Shown here: positions 1 through 7,024 of the stretch, piece by piece
Position numbering within the stretch: position 1 is the first letter of the stretch
Layout: the number at the start of each line of letters is the position of its first letter
Assembly (NCBI RefSeq): GCF_001712795.1
Contig: NZ_KV757694.1
Span: 1 to 33,144 of the forward strand
Direction: 5' to 3'
Source: Nostoc sp. KVJ20
GTDB taxonomy: Bacteria > Cyanobacteriota > Cyanobacteriia > Cyanobacteriales > Nostocaceae
Length of the DNA stretch: 33,144 bases
The notes under the pieces: generated by a model
Told to the model about the DNA's origin: nothing
The model's input: only the letters and a program-made list of their open reading frames with translations
The model's database searches: none
Translations under genes and position numbers: made by a program

Positions 1-142
1 GATCGCTATTCTGATCTTTTCAAAACGCGAATTTTAGCCCAATACGCTTGGGTTAAGGTTACTGATGTAGATAATTTGTCTTTGAAGACGCGATGAATCG
101 CCATCTCTACAAGTGTTTTGGGCTTATCTGAACTGTATTGCC

Positions 143-182
143 TTAAAAAGGGGGGAACCGGAGTCAAAGTCCCCCTTTTTAA
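143..182. repeat. Half of the dispersed C-rich/G-rich palindromic core, split by element B1
   Basis: This stretch (AAAAAGGGGGGAACC... to ...CCCCCTTTTTAA) continues at 398-420 after the inserted element. The same core recurs around 5483-5710, 5870-5945 and 7058-7126. Positions 1-142 hold only a decayed copy of the GACGCGAT palindrome near 90-115. Positions 421-464 hold nothing I can recognise. Confidence 0.6.
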
Positions 183-399
183 GGCTACGGTGTACACACA
201 AGTCAAAAAAAGATCAATTTCGCATTGTTCTCTCGTTTATCTCGTTCCTATGCTCTGCATAGGAATGCCTGATTAGAGGCTCTGCCTCTAGTCAGATATT
301 GAGTCAGAGACTCAATGAATGCATTCCCAGTCGGAGACTGGGAACGAGGAAATGCTTATCAAGCTAGGTTTTTAGGACTTGTGTGTACACCGTAGCCTT
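181..399. mobile_element. MITE-like element B1 with perfect terminal inverted repeats
   Basis: The left end 183-204 (GGCTACGGTGTACACACAAG...) and right end 376-397 are a perfect 22-bp inverted repeat, or 24 bp if the flanking AA/TT is counted. The motif TTTTTAA occurs on both sides (176-182 and 398-404), as expected for a target-site duplication. The DNA outside, when joined, restores a C-rich/G-rich palindromic repeat seen elsewhere in the window. There is no transposase gene, so this would be a non-autonomous element. Its core is a hairpin array (241-348). A second copy of these ends lies at 5500-5656 with a different core. Confidence 0.75.
241..348. repeat. Array of four triloop hairpins enclosed by an outer inverted repeat
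   Basis: Four perfect stem-loops stand in a row: stem 245-253/257-265 (9 bp, loop TCT), 274-280/284-290 (7 bp, TCT), 298-305/309-316 (8 bp, AGA), and 324-332/336-344 (9 bp, GGA). Every loop is three bases closed by C-G. The stems have different sequences. CTCGTTCC at 241-248 and GGAACGAG at 341-348 form an 8-bp outer inverted repeat around the whole array. The array lies inside element B1. The function is unknown; the pairing is read directly from the sequence. Confidence 0.85.
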
Positions 400-464
400 T
401 TTAAGGGGGGTAGGGGGGATAAATAGGTGCTGAAAGTCACAGCTAACCACTTTTCAAAGAACCT

Positions 465-3400
465 CTAAAGAGTGTCGCGCTTTGCCAGATATTGATACGT
501 CTGCCAACGTGCATCAACCTCAGCTTGGGCTTGTTCTAACAGGTGTTTGGCAATATCAGGTTTGCTCTTGGTGAGCATTTTAAAGCGATTTTCTTGATAC
601 ATCGAATGTTCTACCGATTGCGTAGGCGATCGCATATCCAATTGCAATGGATTTTTACCCTGGTTAAGCAACTCTGGATTATGCCGATACAGCAACCAAC
701 GACCTGATTCTACCAGAGTTTTCTGATGATTCATCCCTGTGGTCATGTTGATGCCGTGGGCGATGCAATGGCTGTAAGCAATAATCAGTGATGGGCCATC
801 ATAAGCTTCTGCTTCCAAAAATGCTTTCAGGGTATGTTCATCTCTAGCGCCAAGGGCTACACTCGCTACGTAGACATTTCCGTAGGTCATGGCAATCATC
901 CCTAAGTCTTTCTTCGGTGCTGGCTTACCACTAGCGGCATATTTAGCAACTGCGGCTTTTGGCGTAGCTTTGGAAGATTGACCGCCTGTGTTGGAATATA
1001 CTTCTGTATCCATCACCAAGATGTTGACATTCCGACCACTAGCAATTACATGATCGATACCGCCAAAGTCAATATCATAAGCCCAACCGTCACCGCCAAC
1101 AATCCAGACGCTTTTTCTCACCAAGTAATCTGCAAGAGATTTGAGATTTTGGATTTGGGCATGGGGCATGGGGCATGGGGCATGGGAGTGGTAATTCCTT
1201 TTTTCTAAAAGTTCATCTAGCTTTTGTTTCAACAGCGCTACCCGTTCTCGTTGTTCCCAAATATCAGCCTCAGTGTTTTGTTTGGCATTGAGAATAGATT
1301 GTACCAACTCATGAGGTATTCCCAATTCCCCATTCCCAATTCCCCATTCCCCATTCCCCAATTTTTGCAACAATTCTGCTGCAAACTCAGCTTGTTTGTC
1401 GAGGGAGAGGCGGAAGCCAAAACCGAATTCGGCGTTATCTTCAAATAAATTATTAGACCACGCGGGGCCGCGTCCTTCGGCGTTGGTTGTCCAAGGAGTG
1501 GTGGGGAGATTTCCACCATAAATTGAGGAACAACCTGTAGCATTGGCGATGACAGCGCGATCGCCAAACAGTTGTGTTAATAATTTTAAATAAGGTGTTT
1601 CACCACAACCTGCACAAGCACCAGAGAATTCAAATAAAGGTTCTTGGAGTTGTTGCTGGCGAATCTGGTTGACTTTTAGCGATCGCCTATCAGGATTAGG
1701 TAAACTCAAAAAGAAATCCCAGTTTTTTCGCTCTTGTTCCCGCAATGGCAACTGCTGCGCCATGTTAATTGCTTTCAGCGATGACTCAGATTTATTTTTA
1801 GCAGGGCAAATATTTACACAAATCGTACATCCCGTGCAGTCTTCTGGTGCTACCTGAATGGTAAATTTTTGATTGGCAAAGTCTTTATCTTTTGCACCAG
1901 TTGATTTAAAGGTTTCTGGTGCATTGACTAACTCATCTGCTTGATAAGCCTTTGCCCGGATGGCGCTATGGGGACAAACCATGACGCACTTCCCACATTG
2001 TACGCACACATCCGGCTCCCACACAGGTATCTCTTCGGCAACGTTACGTTTTTCCCACTTGGCAGTACCTACGGGGAAAGTGCCATCAACTGGTAGTGTG
2101 CTAACAGGTAAATCATCACCTTCCCACACCATGATTTTGCCCAGAACTTCTCGCACAAATTCGGGAGCGGAGTCTAGCAATTTTGGATTTTGGACTTCGG
2201 CTGCGCTCAGTCGAACGATTTTGGATTTTGGATTGTTGATTGTTTGGGGGATATTTACTTTATGCAAGTTGTCTAGGGTGTTGTCTACAGCTTGCAAGTT
2301 CATGCGGACAACTTCTACGCCTTTTTTACCGTAGGTTTTGTCAATTGCTTGTTTGATTTTAGCGATCGCTTCTTCTTGAGGCAAGACACCCGCTAAGGCA
2401 AAGAAGCATACCTGCATAATCGTGTTAATTCTGCCACCCATGCCACTTTCACGGGCAACCTGGCTAGCATTAATTACGTATAACTTCAAATGCTTGTCGA
2501 TAATTTGCTGCTGCACCTTCAACGGCAGATTTTCCCAGACGCTATCTACATTGTATGGACTATTCAGCAGCAAAGTCGCCCCAGGAATAGCAGCCTTCAA
2601 AATATCTATGCGTTCTAGAAATCCCCAATGATGACAACCAATAAAGTTGGCTTGGTCAATTAGGTAGGTGGAGCGAATTGGCTCTTTCCCGAAGCGGAGG
2701 TGAGAGACAGTCATTGAGCCAGATTTCTTGGAATCAAAGACAAAGTAGCCTTGGGCGTAATTATCGGTTTCTTCACCAATAATTTTGATGGAGTTTTTGT
2801 TAGCGCCAACAGTACCATCAGCGCCCAATCCATAAAACATTGCCCTGACAACATTATCCGATTCTGTAGAGAAGTTAGAGTCAAAGTTTAGAGAAGTATA
2901 AGTAACATCGTCATTAATCCCAATCGTAAAATGATTCTTCGGTTTAGCTTCGGCAAGATTATCAAAAATCCCCTTCACCATCGCCGGAGTAAATTCTTTA
3001 GAAGAAAGACCATAACGCCCACCAATAATTTTAGGCAGAGGGGAAAGAGGTAATTTTTCATTCTCTCCATGCCCAATGCCCAATGCCCCATGCCCCATTC
3101 CCCATACTTCATGAATAGCAGCCACAACATCCAAATACAAAGGCTCCCCGGCGCTACCTGCTTCTTTGGTGCGGTCGAGAACTGCGATCGCTTGTACACT
3201 AGTTGGTAATACTGCAACAAACTTTTGGACATCAAAGGGGCGGTAAAGTCGCACTTTGACTACACCAAGTTTTTCACCACGGGCGTTAAGGTAATCTACT
3301 GTTTCATGGACGGTTTCACAACCTGAACCCATAAGAACAATAACGCGATCGGCATCGTTGGCACCGTAATATTCATAGATTTTATAATGCCTTCCTGTGC

Positions 3401-4157
3401 GTTCTCCAAATTCATCCATGATCCGCTGGACAATTTCTGGACAGGCGTTGTAGTAAAGGTTCGCGCCTTCCCTTCCTTGAAAGTAGACATCGGGATTTTG
3501 AGCAGTCCCCCGCAATACGGGACGGTCTGGGGTCAACGCACGGCTGCGGTGGGCGAGTATTAAGTTATCGTGGATTAGCGATCGCAAATCATCATCTGAA
3601 AGTAATTTAACTTTCTGCACTTCATGGGAGGTGCGGAAGCCGTCAAAGAAATGCATAAAGGAGACTCGCGTCTCTAGAGTAGCAGCATGAGCGATGAGAG
3701 CAAAATCTTGACTTTCCTGAACTGAAGCGGAACACAGCAGGGCAAAACCAGTAGCCCGAGCTGCCATCACGTCGCTATGGTCGCCAAAAATAGATAAAGC
3801 GTGAGTAGCCAAAGAACGGGCTGCAACGTGAACCACGGCGCTAGTCAGTTCACCAGCAATTTTGTAAAAGTTGGGTATCATCAACAATAATCCCTGAGAT
3901 GCCGTGAAGGTGGTACTCAGAGAACCTGTTTGCAAGGCCCCATGCACAGCACCAGCCGCTCCTCCTTCACTCTGCATCTGCACGACGCTGGGAATAGTCC
4001 CCCAGAGGTTAGGACGACTTTCGGCTGACCAAGCATCTGCCCATTCACCCATTGCTGAAGAGGGGGTGATAGGATAAATGGCAATCACTTCATTTAGTTT
4101 GTAAGCAACACGGGCGACAGCTTCATTCCCATCGATGGTTGCAAAGGTTTTGTTCAT
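465..4157 (-). CDS. nifJ: Pyruvate:ferredoxin/flavodoxin oxidoreductase
   Basis: Oxidises pyruvate to acetyl-CoA and CO2 and passes electrons to ferredoxin or flavodoxin in the cytoplasm. In cyanobacteria it supplies reductant for nitrogen fixation or fermentation. The N-terminal pyruvate-binding part shows IYPITPSSAMGE near residues 28-39. Two 4Fe-4S clusters are bound by C718/C721/C724/C728 and C774/C777/C780/C784. The proximal cluster next to thiamine diphosphate has C848, C851, C876 and C1131. The ThDP motif runs from GGDGWAYDIDFGG to SNTGGQSS, about residues 1020-1050. At 1230 aa it is somewhat longer than I expect for this family (about 1170-1200). The excess matches four in-frame repeat-derived segments near residues 350-364, 639-658, 932-946 and 990-1002. 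All cluster cysteines and ThDP residues survive. The start at 4157 gives the canonical MNKTFATIDGNEA N-terminus. The gene stands alone with repeat DNA on both sides. Confidence 0.96.
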   Translation of the reverse strand: MNKTFATIDGNEAVARVAYKLNEVIAIYPITPSSAMGEWADAWSAESRPNLWGTIPSVVQMQSEGGAAGAVHGALQTGSLSTTFTASQGLLLMIPNFYKIAGELTSAVVHVAARSLATHALSIFGDHSDVMAARATGFALLCSASVQESQDFALIAHAATLETRVSFMHFFDGFRTSHEVQKVKLLSDDDLRSLIHDNLILAHRSRALTPDRPVLRGTAQNPDVYFQGREGANLYYNACPEIVQRIMDEFGERTGRHYKIYEYYGANDADRVIVLMGSGCETVHETVDYLNARGEKLGVVKVRLYRPFDVQKFVAVLPTSVQAIAVLDRTKEAGSAGEPLYLDVVAAIHEVWGMGHGALGIGHGENEKLPLSPLPKIIGGRYGLSSKEFTPAMVKGIFDNLAEAKPKNHFTIGINDDVTYTSLNFDSNFSTESDNVVRAMFYGLGADGTVGANKNSIKIIGEETDNYAQGYFVFDSKKSGSMTVSHLRFGKEPIRSTYLIDQANFIGCHHWGFLERIDILKAAIPGATLLLNSPYNVDSVWENLPLKVQQQIIDKHLKLYVINASQVARESGMGGRINTIMQVCFFALAGVLPQEEAIAKIKQAIDKTYGKKGVEVVRMNLQAVDNTLDNLHKVNIPQTINNPKSKIVRLSAAEVQNPKLLDSAPEFVREVLGKIMVWEGDDLPVSTLPVDGTFPVGTAKWEKRNVAEEIPVWEPDVCVQCGKCVMVCPHSAIRAKAYQADELVNAPETFKSTGAKDKDFANQKFTIQVAPEDCTGCTICVNICPAKNKSESSLKAINMAQQLPLREQERKNWDFFLSLPNPDRRSLKVNQIRQQQLQEPLFEFSGACAGCGETPYLKLLTQLFGDRAVIANATGCSSIYGGNLPTTPWTTNAEGRGPAWSNNLFEDNAEFGFGFRLSLDKQAEFAAELLQKLGNGEWGIGNGELGIPHELVQSILNAKQNTEADIWEQRERVALLKQKLDELLEKRNYHSHAPCPMPHAQIQNLKSLADYLVRKSVWIVGGDGWAYDIDFGGIDHVIASGRNVNILVMDTEVYSNTGGQSSKATPKAAVAKYAASGKPAPKKDLGMIAMTYGNVYVASVALGARDEHTLKAFLEAEAYDGPSLIIAYSHCIAHGINMTTGMNHQKTLVESGRWLLYRHNPELLNQGKNPLQLDMRSPTQSVEHSMYQENRFKMLTKSKPDIAKHLLEQAQAEVDARWQTYQYLAKRDTL
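1159..1187. repeat. In-frame 7-bp STRR (GCATGGG)n inside nifJ
   Basis: About four copies of the heptamer GCATGGG lie within the coding frame. They encode the HAPCPMPHAQ stretch between the two halves of the ThDP domain. Confidence 0.85.
1318..1362. repeat. In-frame 7-bp STRR (CCCAATT/CCCCATT)n inside nifJ
   Basis: Alternating heptamers CCCAATT and CCCCATT encode a Gly-rich segment (GNGEWGIGNGELGI) near residues 932-946. The reading frame stays open through it. Confidence 0.85.
2180..2238. repeat. In-frame dispersed repeat inside nifJ
   Basis: TTTTGGATTTTGGAC and TTTTGGATTTTGGAT flank a GC-rich middle containing CTTCGGCTGCGCTCAGTCG. This resembles dispersed cyanobacterial repeats and not NifJ sequence. 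It encodes NNPKSKIVRLSAAEVQNPK near residues 640-658, so this insertion is of a different type from the three heptamer tracts. Confidence 0.7.
3067..3108. repeat. In-frame 7-bp STRR (ATGCCCA/ATGCCCC)n inside nifJ
   Basis: Heptamers ATGCCCA, ATGCCCC and ATTCCCC encode GMGHGALGIGHGE near residues 350-364, in the linker region before the central domain. The frame is kept. Confidence 0.85.
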
Positions 4158-4514
4158 AATTGGATTTTTGTCCCCGTCTCTCAGTGTTAATAGTAAGAGC
4201 AGAATTCAGGAGTCAGAATTCAGAATAGTCAAAGAATTAGGAAAAAAATTTATACATAAATGTACTAATAATGCTGCATTCCTTTTAAAATCTGACTTTT
4301 GACTTTTGGATGTTGAATTCTTACTAAGAATTTATCAATGAATTTCGGCTCTTTAGTTAACTTTAAATAAATACTTCATATATTAGTATCTCATCCGAAA
4401 TACTGTGTCTATTAATATGTATTAATAATGTACTCAATAGCTAAAGCAGTTATTAGATAAGGCTTTCAGTTAATTGATTATTTTTTGTGGGGTATGGGGT
4501 CGGGCTTTTATCTC
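4158..4514. other. Gene-free upstream region of nifJ
   Basis: An AT-rich stretch that must hold the nifJ promoter. A short direct repeat built on AGAATTCAGGAGTCAGAATT lies at 4200-4226. I see no convincing promoter box, regulator site or small gene. Confidence 0.4.
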
Positions 4515-4621
4515 GTTTTCATCCCCGTTAGGGGAAGTGGTTATGTAAAGTTAGCACTTTCTGGAATTTTGACTGCTAGCGTTTTGTTTACATCCCCGTT
4601 AGGGGAAGTGGTTATGTAAAG
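4515..4621 (-). CRISPR. Two-repeat CRISPR remnant, one spacer, no cas genes
   Basis: Two 36-nt repeats at 4515-4550 and 4586-4621 differ at only one base (position 5) and flank a 35-nt unique spacer (4551-4585). The repeat contains the hairpin CCCCGTTAGGGG. Read on the minus strand it ends in GGGGATGAAAAC, like the GAAA(A)C 3' end of many cyanobacterial CRISPR repeats, so I assign the minus strand. The repeat and spacer sizes are classic. No cas gene occurs in the window, so this is either an orphan mini-array or the last trace of a larger one. Confidence 0.75.
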
Positions 4622-4652
4622 AGTTACCTTTTGGAAACCTTACCAGGAGCGG

Positions 4653-4814
4653 GTTTGAAACCCCCTAATCGACACACCTTTTTTCATTGTCAATAAAACG
4701 GTGCTTATTGATAAAAAAGTTGTGATTTTGTCGGCTGAAACCCTTGCTAAAAGAGCAATCGACACACCTCAACGAGATTATGCGGTTTTCAAGGATCGGG
4801 CGAGGTGTGTAGAT
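4653..4814. repeat. Direct and inverted repeats carrying AATCGACACACCT
   Basis: AATCGACACACCT occurs at 4667-4679 and 4757-4769, each preceded by a GAAACCC motif (gaaa at 4657 and 4737). The second copy has a hairpin between the two motifs, TTGCT-aaaag-AGCAA (4744-4758). An inverted partner GAGGTGTGTAGAT lies at 4802-4814 and pairs with 4758-4770 with one mismatch. It sits beside the CRISPR remnant, so it could be a second decayed repeat family or an element end. The identity is not known. Confidence 0.5.
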
Positions 4815-5032
4815 GAACTTCAACACACTCTATGGAGTGTAAAATATCTTACTTAAGATTGTCAAGCTGTTCAGCTTTGGTTTTCGATGTTTAGTTCATC
4901 GCTTCAAATCCTTGATGTTCAATGATCTTCAATCCATGAGCAAGTAGAGACAGCAGTAAGCGGTTGCAAAATTATTGCTGAATGAATTGAAGGCGATCGG
5001 CTCAACGATATACCAAAATGAATGCGTGAATT

Positions 5033-5221
5033 ACTGAAATGAGAAAGCAATCAAGCATTTTGAGAAAGCAAAATGCCTTTTTGCTTGCTGAATCCACTGA
5101 AATGAGAAAGCATTTAAGCTTTTTGATTAAGCAAAATGCCTTTTTACTTGCTGAATCCACTGAAATGAGAAAGCATTTAAGCTTTTTGATTAAGCAATCA
5201 GGCATTTTGAGAAAGCAATTA
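5033..5221. repeat. 63-bp tandem repeat, about three copies, in open frame
   Basis: The unit starts at 5033, 5096 and 5159 (each ACTGAAATGAGAAAGCA...), an exact 63-bp period. The third copy diverges after about 40 bp. As 63 is 21 codons, a plus-strand frame stays open from ATG 5039 to 5269 (76 aa) with unit MRKHLSFLIKQNAFLLAEST(E), and a minus-strand frame stays open too. The spacing of Leu/Ile suggests an amphipathic helix. There is no ribosome binding site before 5039 and both strands are open, so translation is doubtful. I record it as a repeat. Confidence 0.75.
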
Positions 5222-5279
5222 GGTATTTTGCTGATTAAATTCGACTTTATCTTTACTTTTACTTTATAAATGACTCCTT

Positions 5280-5382
5280 ATACTAATTTAATTAATGATT
5301 GCAACACATCCTTGGGTAAAGACGCGATGAATCGCGTCTCTACAAATGGTTTATTTATCGCATTCTTTTTTCAAATTGGTAT
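5280..5382. mobile_element. MITE-like element D (TACCAATT ends, GACGCGAT core)
   Basis: The ends ATACTAATTT (5280-5289) and AAATTGGTAT (5373-5382) are inverted with one mismatch. The core is the perfect palindromic arm pair GACGCGAT/ATCGCGTC at 5321-5338. Its ends match those of element C (7025-7159), whose core is completely different. The same core palindrome also stands at 8041-8060. Confidence 0.55.
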
Positions 5383-5428
5383 TAGATGTTGCTATTAAGA
5401 TCAACGTAATCAAGTGCTGATGTTTGTT

Positions 5429-5757
5429 AGAGGTTGAATGAACAAGTGTTTCGCTGTGACTTTAGGCACTTTTAGATCCCCCCTAACCCCCCTTAAAAAG
5501 CTACCGTGTATACACAAGTCGAATTACCCCCCTTAATCCCCCCTTAGAAAGGGGGGAAAAAGAAATCTAGTTCCCTCCCCTTTGCAAGGCGAGGGTTAGG
5601 GTGGGGTAAAACCTTGGGTTTTTCAGCTATTTCAGACTTGTGTATACACCGTAGCCTTAAAAAGGGGGGAACTAGAATCAAAGTCCCCCTTAAAAAGGGG
5701 GATTTAGGGGGATCTAAAATTTTTGATGCTGACAAGAGGACTTTTCAAACATCCTTT
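5429..5757. mobile_element. MITE-like element A1, interrupted by element B2
   Basis: Left end AGAGGTTGAATGAACAAGT (5429-5447) and right end ACTTTTCAAACATCC (5740 onward) match the ends of the intact copy A2 at 5825-5987. Removing the insert B2 with one copy of its flanking heptamer leaves about 165 bp, nearly the size of A2 (163 bp), and the sequences align along their whole length. No protein is encoded. Confidence 0.7.
5500..5656. mobile_element. MITE-like element B2 nested in A1
   Basis: Ends CTACCGTGTATACACAAGTC (5501-5520) and GACTTGTGTATACACCGTAG (5635-5654) form inverted repeats with one mismatch in 20. They are close relatives of the B1 ends. TTAAAAA stands on both sides (5493-5499 and 5657-5663), the complement of the TTTTTAA flanking B1. 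The core (5521-5634) is C-rich/G-rich and unrelated to the hairpin array in B1. Confidence 0.75.
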
Positions 5758-5824
5758 AAGATTCAAGCTCAAAACCAAAGGCGATCGCTCAAAGACATCT
5801 GCGGTAAGAACAGTTTTCAGGCTT

Positions 5825-5987
5825 AGAGGTTGTTTGAAAAGTATTTCACTGTGACTTTAGGCACTTTAGATCCCCCCTAACCCCCCTTAAAAAGGGGGGA
5901 ACCGGAATCAAAGTCTCCCTTTTGAAGGGGGATTTAGGGGGATCTAAAATTTTTGATACCGACAAGAGGACTTTTCAAACATCCTCT
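5825..5987. mobile_element. MITE-like element A2 (intact copy)
   Basis: Ends AGAGGTTGTTTGAAAAGT (5825-5842) and ACTTTTCAAACATCCTCT (5970-5987) are inverted, 17 of 18 matching. The interior is itself a long imperfect palindrome (TTTAGATCCCCCCTAA... to ...TTAGGGGGATCTAAA). It is in direct orientation to A1, 67 bp away. It ends about 43 bp before the next gene. Confidence 0.7.
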
Positions 5988-6030
5988 TATCAGCTTTTCC
6001 ATATAATACAATACAGTTGACCCATGAAAT

Positions 6031-6978
6031 ATGACCCGTAAACCTCACGATCAGTTCGCCAATCAGTTTTTAGAGGAGCTACTATCACCCTTGGGCAAGG
6101 TAGAAGCCAATAAAGAAGTAGTTGATGAGACTCGGCAAGTAGATGTTTTGTTTTCACCAGCACCTACATCTCAAGCGCAAACGCAAAATCTAGGACTACT
6201 AGGAAGAATTGCTTTGCAGAGTACAGCCTTGCTAGAACCATACCGCAATCAACCCAGTAAGACAGAGGTACGAAACTGCCTTCTAAAGCTGTTCACTGTA
6301 ATTGCAGATTCGCAACGCAAAGCCAAAAGAGAAGATACAAGTTTACCAGAGAGTGATTTAGCTCGGTTATGGATTTTAGCACCTTCGGCCTCCCCGGCAT
6401 TGCTAGAAAGTTTTGGCGCTAAACTAGAGCTAGAAAACTGGATGAGAGGGGTATATTTTCTACCTTTATCTTTTAGAACGGCGATACTAGCGATTAACGA
6501 GTTACCTGTGACTCTAGACACGCTGTGGTTTAGGCTTCTCGGCAGGGGAACTGTTCAGCAGCAAGCAGTGAGAGAACTAGTTGCCCTTCCACCAGAGAAC
6601 CTTGTACGCCGTAATGTTCTAGAAATAATTTACAGATGGCGTATCAGTGTAATGATCCAGCAAGACTTAACTGAAGACGATCAGGAACTAATTATGAATT
6701 TAACAGAAGCTTATCAAGAAGCAAGAGCGCAGGCTGTACAAGAAGGAGTACAGCAAGGAGTACAGCAAGGAATACAGCAAGGAGTACAGCAAGGAATACA
6801 GCAAGGAGTACAGCAAGGACAACGTTTAGTTGTGGAAAATTTGTTGAGATACAGATTTGGTTCTGTGGACGAGGAATTGTCGAGAGTCATCGATAGTTTG
6901 TTGCAGTTCCCACCAGAGGAATTTACACCTTTATGTTTGCAATTATCTCGTGAAGAATTGTTGGCAAGGTTTAGCTAA
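6031..6978 (+). CDS. Rpn-like protein of the cyanobacterial 'flagellar assembly protein H' group
   Basis: A 315-aa cytoplasmic protein I recognise as the cyanobacterial family often mislabelled flagellar assembly protein H. These are usually placed with Rpn/PD-(D/E)XK transposase-like nucleases. The family-typical start (HDQFANQFLEELLSPLGKVE), the EVVDETRQVDVLFSP strand pair near residues 27-43 that would carry the acidic residues, LGLLGRIA near 53-60 and LWILAPSASP near 111-120 are visible. Near residues 236-263 is a (V/I)QQG four-residue repeat encoded by seven 12-bp units, followed by a helical C-terminus. The biochemical role is not established; some relatives cut DNA. ATG 6031 is chosen because the ATG just upstream (6024) runs into a stop at once. 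It stands alone, with element A2 upstream and an STRR plus element C downstream. Confidence 0.8.
   Translation: MTRKPHDQFANQFLEELLSPLGKVEANKEVVDETRQVDVLFSPAPTSQAQTQNLGLLGRIALQSTALLEPYRNQPSKTEVRNCLLKLFTVIADSQRKAKREDTSLPESDLARLWILAPSASPALLESFGAKLELENWMRGVYFLPLSFRTAILAINELPVTLDTLWFRLLGRGTVQQQAVRELVALPPENLVRRNVLEIIYRWRISVMIQQDLTEDDQELIMNLTEAYQEARAQAVQEGVQQGVQQGIQQGVQQGIQQGVQQGQRLVVENLLRYRFGSVDEELSRVIDSLLQFPPEEFTPLCLQLSREELLARFS
6736..6819 (+). repeat. 12-bp coding tandem repeat, seven units
   Basis: Seven consecutive 12-mers (GTACAGCAAGGA or ATACAGCAAGGA, the first GTACAAGAAGGA) encode VQQG/IQQG. The near-perfect identity suggests recent expansion by slippage. Any gain or loss of units keeps the frame. 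Confidence 0.95.
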
Positions 6979-6984
6979 TAATCT

Positions 6985-7013
6985 GTCATTAGTCATTAGT
7001 CATTAGTCATTGG
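6985..7013. repeat. 7-bp STRR (GTCATTA)n
   Basis: About four heptamers GTCATTA stand seven bases after the stop codon of the Rpn-like gene. Confidence 0.85.
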
Positions 7014-7024
7014 TAAGGGTTTTA

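Noticed and set aside
6..206. 66-aa open frame at the left edge
   Set aside because: It is made of dispersed repeat sequence, including the left end of element B1, and has no ribosome site.
1238..1567. 109-aa frame inside nifJ
   Set aside because: It is a shadow frame of nifJ extended by the heptamer repeat, which lacks stops in several frames.
4825..4840. ACACTC-tatg-GAGTGT hairpin considered as a terminator
   Set aside because: No T-run follows on either strand and no gene ends nearby.
5544..5826. Open frames of 63 and 70 aa over the A1/B2 elements
   Set aside because: Both cover MITE-like palindromes and have no family resemblance or start signals.
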